Shown one piece after another: positions 16,183-24,569 of a stretch of 59,834 nt of DNA. Made by a program: the position numbers and the translations under genes. Position 1 is the first letter of the stretch. Each line of letters opens with the position of its first letter. The DNA is taken from assembly GCA_016788065.1 (NCBI GenBank), contig JAEUTI010000025.1, positions 1 to 59,834 on the forward strand, written 5' to 3'. The notes under the pieces are model-generated. The model made no database searches. It worked only from the letters and a program-made list of their open reading frames with translations, and was not told the DNA's origin. Origin of the DNA: Bacteroidia bacterium (GTDB lineage Bacteria > Bacteroidota > Bacteroidia > AKYH767-A > OLB10).

Positions 16183-18822
16183 ATGAAAAACTGGCATGAA
16201 ATATACAGGACTTTAGCAGAGCTACTTACCATTTACTACAATACCCATGGAAGAAATTCTGGAACTGATTTATACATAAGGTGTATTTCGGATTCTGAAT
16301 TCAGAAAGGCACATTCATGGATAAACAAGTTTGATGAAGTATTTAAAATAAAAAGCATTGACCCAATACATATTTTTGCAAGTTTGAATGAAAGTAAACT
16401 TGGGTCAAAAAGGAGAATAGAAAGAATAAACCTTTTCTTCAAAATGGTTTCTCCAAACAAACATCATTTCGATGAAATTGATTTCACTGGTTGCCCATCA
16501 CCTTTTTCATTAAAAATACTTTCCGCAAGAAAAGTGGAAATACAAGTTGAGATTTGGAGAACATTTGATGAAATAGTCAGAAAGCAACAAAGAGGCTTAA
16601 ACCAAACTGTTTTTGACTTAATACCAAATTGGTATGGCATTGACATTAGTTCCTTTACCATTTTTTTATTTTGGATTGATTCAAGTAACTTCATTCCACT
16701 TGACAAAAACACTAACAGGTTTTTCTTGGAAAACAATTTCTACAAGCATAGACCAAATAATTACAACGAGTATAAAAGGATAATTAAGAAAAAGAACTCT
16801 GACATTTACCGAGAGATAGCAGCAGCTTCTTATGACTTTAGAAATCATACAAAGGATAGATCAAGGTTATTGGCAGAGGTAAATACAATTCTTTCGGAAA
16901 AAACAATTAGAGAAGAAAGTTCAATTGACTTTAAATTAGTAGCGATAAGACCTTTAGAAAATATTGATACTAAGTTCTCCAAAGTATTAATTCCAAATCA
17001 GGTTTATACATTCTTCAACTCCTACGATTTTTCAAACCTTGATGCAATCAAGTATGAAAAATTAAAAGACCCAAAACTTTATGACATTAACGAGGATGGA
17101 AATTCTTTAGACATCAATGTTTCAGCAATAGTTGGAAAGAACGGTTCAGGAAAAAGCAGTATAACAGAGTTGATTTATTTAGCAATAAATAATCTCACAA
17201 AGAGTGTTTTAAAAAGCAAATGCGATCTGACTAGCGTTGAAGGAGTTCACATAGAATTATTCTACTTTACTGATTCACTTTACAAATTGAGAGTGCAAAA
17301 TAAAGTTGTTGAATTATTTAGGTATGAGTATAGGCCAAATGTTTTTACTGATTCCAGACAAATAAGAGTTGACAAAAATTCTTTAGGCAGTTTCTTTTAC
17401 TCCATTGCTATTAATTATTCTCATTATGCACTAAACTCAAAAGACTTAGGTGATTGGATTCGCCACCTGTTTCACAAGAACGATGCTTACCAAGCACCAT
17501 TGGTAATAAACCCAATGAGAACTGATGGAAACATTGACATCAATATTGAAAACGATTTAGTCAAATCAAGATTATTGGCGAATATCTTAGAGCCAATACC
17601 TGAATTAAGAATACTAACAGAAAACAAACGCAAAGCAGAGATTTTAATTTGTAGTTTGAATAAAGAGAAAGTTGATTTCTTGTATGGAAAACAAAAGTTT
17701 CCACCAGTCCAATATCAAAAGGAAATAATTCAAACAGTTTACAGACACTTCTCTATTCAGACAAACAATAAAAATGATATAACGAGATGTGCCGATAAAT
17801 ATATTTTCAAAAAACTTGTAAGCATTTCAAGAAATTATTCTCACTACAAAAAATATTACAAAGAGAAAGAAGAAAAATTTAGCAGTACTCTATTCAACAA
17901 ATACCTACAAGAATTATCGAATGATAAAAGCCATATCACCAATAAACTAAAACAGGCTATAAATTATTTAAAGTATCCACATTTAAAGCATCACGATATT
18001 TCAAAGCCAATAAAAGTTGCAGACTTGGCAGACAACATTGAAAAGGTAATTTCAGCAAACTATCCTAAAGAAGAATTAAAAACGATTGGGCTAATACCAC
18101 CATCATTCTTCAAAGTTCAAATCAAATTGGATGATGACAGCGACTTTGAACAACTAAGTTCAGGAGAGAAGCAAAGAATTCATACATTGAATTCTTTAGT
18201 GTATCACTTGCTAAATATTAATTCAGTTTCGGACAATTCCGTTTTGTCAAAATACTCTTATGTGAACATCTTATTTGATGAAGTTGAATTATACTTTCAT
18301 CCTGAAATGCAAAGAACATTTATTGACTACCTTTTGAAGTATTTAAGGAAAGTAAATTTCAATGATATAACTGGATTAAATTTTTGTTTTGTTACCCACT
18401 CACCATTTATTCTTTCTGATATTCCCGATTCTAACATTTTGTTCTTAGAGATTGATGATGAAAACCATAAAGCAAAACAAAAATTTAGAGATGCTAGAAC
18501 TTTTGGTGGTAATATTCATGACTTATTAAAAGATAGTTTTTTCCTAAACGATGGTTACATGGGAGATTTTGCTAAAGACAAAATTACTTCCTCAATAAAA
18601 TTTCTAACTGAAACAATTGAAGCCAATCAGAAGGGTGAAACCATTTCAAATAAGATTTGGAATAAAGAGAATGTCATTCAATTTATTGAAATCATTGGAG
18701 AGCCTCTATTAAGAAACAGCTTAAAAGATTTGTATTTACAAGCATTTGTTCACAACGATGTTGAAGAAATTGACAAAGAAATTAATCGCTTACAAGAAGA
18801 AAAAAAGAAACTGCTGAAATGA
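16183..18822 (+). CDS. Septu-like ABC/SMC-type ATPase (PtuA-like) with large N-terminal extension
   Basis: An 879-residue ATPase. The P-loop VGKNGSGKSS is at 317-326, the ABC signature LSSGEKQR near 658-665, Walker B ILFDEVE (D699, E700), and the switch His in FVTHSPF (H739). This is the overlapping ATPase/OLD-like fold of PtuA. About 300 residues before the P-loop are extra. They contain a FLFWIDSSNFIPLDKNTNRF motif that reminds me of a module found with McrB-like restriction ATPases. A C-terminal coiled coil ends the protein. It overlaps the HNH nuclease gene by ATGA, which gives the Septu pair. PtuA-PtuB degrade or restrict phage DNA when ATP is depleted; here that is inferred from the pair. 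Confidence 0.85.
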   Translation: MKNWHEIYRTLAELLTIYYNTHGRNSGTDLYIRCISDSEFRKAHSWINKFDEVFKIKSIDPIHIFASLNESKLGSKRRIERINLFFKMVSPNKHHFDEIDFTGCPSPFSLKILSARKVEIQVEIWRTFDEIVRKQQRGLNQTVFDLIPNWYGIDISSFTIFLFWIDSSNFIPLDKNTNRFFLENNFYKHRPNNYNEYKRIIKKKNSDIYREIAAASYDFRNHTKDRSRLLAEVNTILSEKTIREESSIDFKLVAIRPLENIDTKFSKVLIPNQVYTFFNSYDFSNLDAIKYEKLKDPKLYDINEDGNSLDINVSAIVGKNGSGKSSITELIYLAINNLTKSVLKSKCDLTSVEGVHIELFYFTDSLYKLRVQNKVVELFRYEYRPNVFTDSRQIRVDKNSLGSFFYSIAINYSHYALNSKDLGDWIRHLFHKNDAYQAPLVINPMRTDGNIDINIENDLVKSRLLANILEPIPELRILTENKRKAEILICSLNKEKVDFLYGKQKFPPVQYQKEIIQTVYRHFSIQTNNKNDITRCADKYIFKKLVSISRNYSHYKKYYKEKEEKFSSTLFNKYLQELSNDKSHITNKLKQAINYLKYPHLKHHDISKPIKVADLADNIEKVISANYPKEELKTIGLIPPSFFKVQIKLDDDSDFEQLSSGEKQRIHTLNSLVYHLLNINSVSDNSVLSKYSYVNILFDEVELYFHPEMQRTFIDYLLKYLRKVNFNDITGLNFCFVTHSPFILSDIPDSNILFLEIDDENHKAKQKFRDARTFGGNIHDLLKDSFFLNDGYMGDFAKDKITSSIKFLTETIEANQKGETISNKIWNKENVIQFIEIIGEPLLRNSLKDLYLQAFVHNDVEEIDKEINRLQEEKKKLLK

Positions 18823-19772
18823 TTTCTATTCCAATCAAAAATATTGAATCTGCAAAAGCTAAGTTCAAAACTGACATTGATAAATTCGTTAGTAATGGCA
18901 AAGTGAAACTTGAGGCAACAAGAAATAATAAACGCAGGAAATGGAACAATATTGAAAAAGGTTACCTAACAAAACTCATTAATGATTTTGAAAATATTGT
19001 TTTAGCAAAGCCATCTGAACTGGAAACATTCAAAACAAATTTTCAATTACCGAATAAGACAAACAAACAGAAACAGAAGAGGTTTAAAGATGCAGTATTA
19101 AAGGACTTAGATTATACAACCCTACGTTCAAAATTTTATCCGAAATATTTTCAAAGTATCGGAATCAAATCTTGTGTTTATTGCAATGCTCAGCTAACAG
19201 TGGCAGTAGATGCAGAAGATTTAAAAAAGAAGAAAATAATAAAAGCTAAATTTCAAGTTGACCACTATATTCCAAAATCTGAATACCCCTGTTTTAGTAT
19301 TTCATTATTCAATCTTTATCCAGTTTGTGCATCTTGTAACAATAGCAAAAGTGCAAAGAAGATAAAGTTTCTACTCTATTCTGAAACAAATCATTTTCGG
19401 AAATCAGAATTTGAATTTGTTTTAGATTCAGCTTCCAAGGCAACTTTTTTACTAAACAGAAACTCAAGCGACATTCAAGTAAAATTCAAGCAACCGAAAA
19501 CAATTCTAGGCTACGATGATTTCAACAAAACATTTGATATAGAAGGAGTTTATGATACACAAAAAGATTTGGTTGAAGAACTAATTCTCAAAGCAGAGAT
19601 ATACACTAAATCATATAGAAAATCACTCATGAAAGACTTTAAAAGTTTACTTATAAATGAAGCGATATTGAATAGACTAATTATCGGTAATTACATCGAA
19701 AAGGATGAGATTCATAAAAGACCAATGGCTAAATTTACACAAGATATTGCAGAGCAGCTTGGACTTATTTAA
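18819..19772 (+). CDS. HNH endonuclease (PtuB-like), partner of the ATPase
   Basis: A 317-residue protein with a central HNH module. The zinc Cys pairs are CVYC (119-122) and CASC (near 170). The catalytic region is FQVDHYIPKSEYP with D148-H149, and NLYPVCASCNNSKS supplies the Asn. The N-terminal 100 residues are basic. It is coupled to the upstream ATPase gene by a 4-nt overlap. PtuB is the nuclease subunit of Septu-type defence. Hairpin H5 follows 31 nt after the stop codon, closing this four-gene defence block. Confidence 0.88.
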   Translation: MISIPIKNIESAKAKFKTDIDKFVSNGKVKLEATRNNKRRKWNNIEKGYLTKLINDFENIVLAKPSELETFKTNFQLPNKTNKQKQKRFKDAVLKDLDYTTLRSKFYPKYFQSIGIKSCVYCNAQLTVAVDAEDLKKKKIIKAKFQVDHYIPKSEYPCFSISLFNLYPVCASCNNSKSAKKIKFLLYSETNHFRKSEFEFVLDSASKATFLLNRNSSDIQVKFKQPKTILGYDDFNKTFDIEGVYDTQKDLVEELILKAEIYTKSYRKSLMKDFKSLLINEAILNRLIIGNYIEKDEIHKRPMAKFTQDIAEQLGLI

Positions 19773-19802
19773 TCACTTATGAGAAAAACACAACCCACAG
19801 GT

Positions 19803-19863
19803 GTAAGCACATTTGCAAGCCACACTAGCCCAAGCTCAGACCAAAGTTTGCAAGAGAGTTTAC
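19803..19863. repeat. Long imperfect hairpin H5 (attC-like family)
   Basis: GTAAGCACATTTGCAA (19803-19818) faces TTGCAAGAGAGTTTAC (19848-19863). The ACA/TCT internal mismatch of H1 and H4 is present again. The loop has AAGCCACACTAGCCCAAGC, related to the CACAAGCCA loop of the others. It lies right after the HNH gene. Confidence 0.55.
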
Positions 19864-20309
19864 AACTTTCCCGACCAGGCAAAATTGAATTAAAAAATTC
19901 TCCTTCCCCTCTGAAAATAAAAATACGAAACTGCACGGAGCAAAGACAGACAAAAACCGGTTACCAAACAGCGTTTCAACTTCTCAATGAAGATCATGGC
20001 ATAAGAAAATCGGCTACCCCACAACCAGACTGCTGCAGGGAGTGGTTCTCACAACCGACATTTGCCCCATTGTTGTAAGTAATTGGTGGAGTTCGTAGTA
20101 TCCAGATAGTCCCGAAAACAATCATTATTTGGATAAACCCGAAAACAACAGGTATCTAATTTACTCAGGAAAAGTCTGGAAACTGAATGTTTTCCTAAAA
20201 GTTATCAGGTGATTTGCAAAGTTGGCCAGGGTTTAAATTCAATATAAGTAAATTCAAAAGAATTGTTGTCAATGACCAAATGACAGCGTCTTTACTTCCT
20301 TTACTGTGT

Positions 20310-20544
20310 TTTGCCGCTAATTAACGCAGCTCATGCACCAAAAAACATTTAATTATTACAGCTCCGCTGCTCCTTTTACGAAGAATTTTTCAAAAAAAGT
20401 TTTCAACAACCAAAGGTTTTCCCTTGTTTTTTTTGTAGTCTTTGATTGTATTTACTTAATAATTAATATATTATAAAATATAAAATTGTCGCCTGAAAAT
20501 TAGGTGGATGATTTAGGATGGTGTATTTTTAGACTATTAGGAAT
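20310..20544 (+). repeat. Direct repeat copy B (~200 bp, imperfect)
   Basis: Partner of 571-792, same orientation, 19.7 kb apart. The conserved blocks are listed under copy A. Copy B has diverged in the CCAAAGG/CCCTTG hairpin, which has lost pairing compared with CCAAGGG/CCCTTGG in copy A. Confidence 0.7.
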
Positions 20545-20843
20545 GGATGATGCTCTATTTGTCGGAATAACATCTTAATAACTTAGTCCTCTTAGAAGCA
20601 CAACCTTATACATATAAAGCTTTCAATACAAAAAGTATAGAGAAAACACAACATGTTAAATTTAAAATTTTCACAACGGATTCTGGACATCAACAAAACA
20701 AATCATGATAAAACTAATGATTACATTTAATAAAAAAAGGTATTCAAAATGATACAAAAATCAGAAAACTGACATACTAAATTCCAATAAAACTATAAAT
20801 GATTATTAAATAATTATATTAAATTTTGGAAATAAAGGAGCTG

Positions 20844-20859
20844 TATAACAATTGTTATA
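20844..20859. promoter_or_regulatory. Perfect 16-bp palindrome, operator candidate
   Basis: TATAACAATTGTTATA is a perfect palindrome 37 bp upstream of the start codon of a gene whose product has two HTH-like modules. Position and symmetry suggest autoregulation by a dimer. Confidence 0.45.
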
Positions 20860-20896
20860 AAACAATATTAAAAGACGACACAACGACAAGAAAAAT

Positions 20897-21799
20897 ATGG
20901 AATATATTTCGACATCAGCACTTGCAAACGAACTCGACATTAAATCAAACGACCTGTTTGACAAACTGAAAAAACTTGGTTGGATTGAAAGAAAAAATGA
21001 CAAGTGGGTTTTAACAGATATTGGAAAGCAAAAAGGTGGACAGACACGAAACAACCCGAAATTCGGAGAGTTTGTTGTTTGGCCTGAAAACATATCACTT
21101 GAAGGTGGAAAGCAAAAAGATAAACCGAAACTTCTTAATGCAACAGCTATCGGTAAGCATTTCGATATTTCTTCACAACGACTGAATTTGATATTATCGG
21201 AATTTGGTTGGATAGAAAAAGACCTTGCTGGCTGGACAATAACTAAACTTGGTAAAACTGTTGGCGGTAGACAATTTGAACACGAAACTTCAGGCGGCTC
21301 TTACGTTTTGTGGCCAGACAATATTTTACAAAACAAAAGTTTGGTAGGAGTTTTCAATGTTACTGCGACAGAAAAAGAAGCACCGAAGCAAGTTGTTACT
21401 ACACCACAACAGCAGACACAAACACTTTCAATAACATCAAATAATTTTAGAGAAAAATTTGAAGCCAAACACAGGACGAAAGACGGGCACTTTGTGCGTT
21501 CAAGAGCAGAAGTTATAATTGACGACACACTCTATGACTATGGTTTAGTTCACGCGTATGAAAAGAAAGTTCCTATTGAAGAAGAATTATACACGGATTT
21601 TTATTTGCCGAACGGAAAAGTTTATATTGAGTTTTGGGGTATGGAAAACGACCCGAAATATCTTGAACGAAAAAAAATCAAGTTAGAAATATATAAGAAA
21701 TATGACTTGAAATTAATTGAATTATATGACAACGACATATCAAATCTTGACGACCACTTGCCGAAAAAACTCTTAAAATATGGCATCAAGGTTTATTGA
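20897..21799 (+). CDS. Protein with two N-terminal HTH-like modules and a C-terminal PD-(D/E)XK nuclease-like domain
   Basis: A 300-residue protein. Residues 1-68 and 78-146 are two copies of the same module: helical segments resembling an HTH, then LGWIE or FGWIE, a W-x-(L/I)-T strand, GGxx, and a closing WPENI or WPDNI. A Gln/Thr-rich linker (160-175) leads to a restriction-endonuclease-like domain (about 195-300) with SRAEVIID, then TDFYLPNGKVYIEFWG, which supplies the D...E-x-W core, then a Lys/Glu-rich helix. I do not know the family by name. A stand-alone nuclease with DNA-binding modules in a defence island suggests a defence or repair role. A palindrome lies just upstream. Confidence 0.7.
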   Translation: MEYISTSALANELDIKSNDLFDKLKKLGWIERKNDKWVLTDIGKQKGGQTRNNPKFGEFVVWPENISLEGGKQKDKPKLLNATAIGKHFDISSQRLNLILSEFGWIEKDLAGWTITKLGKTVGGRQFEHETSGGSYVLWPDNILQNKSLVGVFNVTATEKEAPKQVVTTPQQQTQTLSITSNNFREKFEAKHRTKDGHFVRSRAEVIIDDTLYDYGLVHAYEKKVPIEEELYTDFYLPNGKVYIEFWGMENDPKYLERKKIKLEIYKKYDLKLIELYDNDISNLDDHLPKKLLKYGIKVY

Positions 21800-21840
21800 C
21801 AATGGAAAAAAACGCCCTATAAAAGCATATTTGAAAATAG

Positions 21841-21922
21841 GCAGGATTTCGTCACCACTTGACAGCTTTGTGGTTACAGCAAGTTCAGTTCTCCGAACTG
21901 ACTTTTGCACTTAAAATCCTGC
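21841..21922. repeat. Hairpin H6 enclosing a second perfect hairpin
   Basis: GCAGGATTT (21841-21849) pairs perfectly with AAATCCTGC (21914-21922). Inside, TCAGTTC-TCC-GAACTGA (21885-21901) is a perfect 7-bp stem. It lies in the 160-bp spacer between two single genes, like H1 to H5. Confidence 0.55.
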
Positions 21923-21962
21923 TCTTCGCAAAATTCCGAACCCGATAAAGCAATTTCAATAT

Positions 21963-22658
21963 ATGACACAAACTAAAAAGGAATTACCTCTTACATTATT
22001 GCTAGCCATAAAACAAGGAATACCCATGGAATCCTTATTGTATAGTATCGTTGATTCTCCACATATATTACATGCAGTAGATAAAGATCCAAATTCTGAT
22101 TTTTTCTTTTCAATTAAAGGGTACGAGACAACCAATGGGAAGTTTCATGCACTTTTAAAATTTAAACCACGAAACAAGGATTCAATTTCCGTTTATGAAC
22201 CTAGAATTGAGATAAAATCGTTATCTAACGTGTTTTCTAATTGGGCGAATTTGTTAAGAGAATATGAGAAAATAAAGATATTTGATGACCCAATTTTGAA
22301 ATGTTACGAAGATGAGTTTTTATCCAATTTCGAAATATTGGATGACGATGCTGACTTTAATTCATTTGATCTTAAAACGCAAATAATTATTGATCAATAT
22401 TTGGAGTATTGTGAAACAAAATTACTTGATGCAAAAACCGAAGCAAATAATAATGTTATTGAAGATGTTCTTGCAGAGGTAAAGTTTCTAAAGGAAAATC
22501 AAACAATATTAACCAAAAGAAAAGTTATTCAAAAACTGGCAAGAATTTGGGCAAAGACTAGAAAAATAGGAATGAAATTACTCATGGATATTTACGAGGA
22601 AGCAAAAAAAGAGATCATTCGGCAGTTAATTAGAGGAAATATAGACTTAGGTAATTAA
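21963..22658 (+). CDS. Uncharacterised protein
   Basis: 231 residues, soluble, no signal peptide. The N-terminal half is mixed alpha/beta with FFFSIKGYE and an aromatic strand; the C-terminal half (about 140-231) is helical and Lys-rich, ending with a basic helix. I do not recognise the family. It is a single gene between hairpin H6 and a 284-bp spacer, AT-rich like its neighbours. It may be a solitary defence or immunity gene, but nothing in the sequence proves it. Confidence 0.6.
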   Translation: MTQTKKELPLTLLLAIKQGIPMESLLYSIVDSPHILHAVDKDPNSDFFFSIKGYETTNGKFHALLKFKPRNKDSISVYEPRIEIKSLSNVFSNWANLLREYEKIKIFDDPILKCYEDEFLSNFEILDDDADFNSFDLKTQIIIDQYLEYCETKLLDAKTEANNNVIEDVLAEVKFLKENQTILTKRKVIQKLARIWAKTRKIGMKLLMDIYEEAKKEIIRQLIRGNIDLGN

Positions 22659-22942
22659 AGCTCTGATAACAACCCGATAGACATTAGGCCAACAATAAAA
22701 TATGGTACAGCTACCTGCAGACACTTATGTTGTATTTGATGCCGAGGCATACGCATTTATAACTACAAATCTGCATAGTTTTCTACCAGATTTACCAATT
22801 TCATTTTCAATAAATTAACTTTAGAATCAGCCTATAATATGGCAATTGTTATCCAATATTATTTAATTGCTTATTTTAGAAATGACAGAAGTATTTAAAC
22901 GGACTGCCGTTAGTGCCAACTTGATAATACATAACTATAACC

Positions 22943-24058
22943 ATGAAAAGAACAATTTTATACTATCCAACAATAGACATTCCAAGAAAAAGTTGGCTAA
23001 GACACGCATTGCTTTATTGGGACGAAGTAAGCTCGATTGTTCCTAAAAGTTATGATGTCAAAATTCTTAATGAACTTTCACCAGATATCCATTATTTAAT
23101 CGATGAGGGGCAATTCAGAGCGATCAAACCAGAAGATCTTGTATATAAAAATGACAATAGGGAAGCATTTTATCAATTTAGAGATGAATTTATTGAAGTT
23201 GTTCAATCACCAACATTTCAACAGTTCATTAAGTTAAATAACAAATCAGAATCTAAAAGAATTCATTTTGATAAAATTGGAAAAAATCGTATCGCGAGAA
23301 TTCACAATAATAAAATAACAGAAAGTATTTTTCATTTTTTGCAAGAGCAAGATTTGGCTAAACGTGACAAAGGTCAAAATGACTGGGTGTCTTTTGAAAA
23401 AACAACTGCATTGTTATATATGTCCTTACTTGCTAAATATCTAGCAGACATTGATAGCGAACAAACAACAATTGGAACCGACTATGCAACATATGAAAGA
23501 TTTAATTTTAAGCGAGTAAAAGAGAAAGAAGGATTTCCTATCGTAAGTTTCAGCTTAGAAAATGTTTTACCCTCACCCATGTCCGACGTTCCTCTTGAAA
23601 AAATAATTGACTTTAAACTAAAACGAAAACAGAATTTACTTCATTTTAAGAAGCATCTATCGGACTTTCAAATAAAGGTTTCAAAAACAAAATCGCAGGC
23701 TGAACTGAAGGAAGTTGCCACTACGTTTAAAGAGGGGTTAGTAAAAGAAGTAGAGGATTTAAAAGCTGTCTTGGGTGATGCAAAAATTGACAGCAATTTA
23801 AAATCTTTTAAATCCTTGATAAATCTTAAATCACCTACAATGCTGGCAACAGCAGGAGTTTTTATTGATAATAAACTTGACTTAATCAACTTACCAATTG
23901 ATTTGACCGCAATTGGACTTACTGTTATAGGAGCGCTAGAATTAACTTTCAATTATATTGAATTACGAAATAAACAGAGAGCAAAAGAAAGAGAATCACC
24001 TTTCTCATATATCTATCAAGCACAAAAATATAGTCTTATAAATCGGCACACATTGTAA
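22943..24058 (+). CDS. DUF6236-like protein
   Basis: 371 residues. It begins with ILYYPTIDIPRKSWLRHALL followed by YWDEVSSIVP, the hallmark of the DUF6236 family, whose function is not known. The middle holds a long charged helical region (about 210-280). Near residues 295-325 is a hydrophobic pair (ATAGVFI, LTVIGALELTF) that could be a membrane or hairpin segment, as in pore-forming proteins, though it is short. A single gene with long spacers on both sides; no partner overlaps it. Confidence 0.65.
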   Translation: MKRTILYYPTIDIPRKSWLRHALLYWDEVSSIVPKSYDVKILNELSPDIHYLIDEGQFRAIKPEDLVYKNDNREAFYQFRDEFIEVVQSPTFQQFIKLNNKSESKRIHFDKIGKNRIARIHNNKITESIFHFLQEQDLAKRDKGQNDWVSFEKTTALLYMSLLAKYLADIDSEQTTIGTDYATYERFNFKRVKEKEGFPIVSFSLENVLPSPMSDVPLEKIIDFKLKRKQNLLHFKKHLSDFQIKVSKTKSQAELKEVATTFKEGLVKEVEDLKAVLGDAKIDSNLKSFKSLINLKSPTMLATAGVFIDNKLDLINLPIDLTAIGLTVIGALELTFNYIELRNKQRAKERESPFSYIYQAQKYSLINRHTL

Positions 24059-24569
24059 AAAATGGAAGCCGCTTAAAAGTGTGGTCGTTGCGCAACCCAT
24101 CTGAATTTAAAAACAGATTTGCAACAGTTTGAGTTTACGATTCATGTTGACTCCACATTCCTGAGATGTTGACCCAACTTATGCTAAAACGCAGGAATCA
24201 TCTACTTTCACCTGGAAGGTCACAATAAAACTACTGCTGATGTTGGTCTTATGATTACCGATTTCAATCTTTGAAGAATAAATCATTACTATAAATATAA
24301 ATAAAAAAGTATTCTGAAGTTACCCGAAGAATCTTGCGTTGGGTGTGATGCCTCAGCAATCGCAATTTGAGCTATGCTCTTGAATGAATTTTTGATGGTT
24401 TAATAATCTCACTATCAATAATATAGCACTATATTCAGTTTAAAGCAACTGTGCCATTTGGAGGCTTAAATTATTTTCTTATTTTTGAGAAAAACGCATG
24501 CTTTTGATGTACTGCGGTATGCGGCAATTTTAAATAACCTGCATCAGACAATAAATTGACGAATAACCT
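24059..24569. other. 511-bp spacer, possible transposase relict
   Basis: No gene. Frame +, about 24190-24260, encodes a short peptide ending TTADVGLMITDFNL then stop. It resembles the C-terminal tail of IS transposases, and two TGTTGAC repeats lie just before (about 24147 and 24167). This hints at a decayed insertion sequence but is weak. Confidence 0.3.

Larger units (their letters stand above)
19773..20896. other. 1.1-kb spacer with hairpin, direct repeat copy B and an operator-like palindrome
   Basis: No credible gene. Contents in order: hairpin H5 (19803-19863), degenerate AATGAC/GCAGC palindromes (about 20275-20375), direct-repeat copy B (20310-20544), an AT-rich stretch, a 16-bp perfect palindrome (20844-20859), and AGACGACACAAC just before the next gene. 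Confidence 0.6.

Noticed and set aside
19779..20078. A 99-codon open frame after the HNH gene
   Set aside because: It begins in H5 and has a random-looking Ser/Thr/Pro/Gln composition; no relation to neighbours.
1059..21922. Calling hairpins H1-H6 true integron attC sites
   Set aside because: The canonical GTTRRRY/RYYYAAC core pair could not be shown and no integrase gene is in the window, so only attC-like is claimed.
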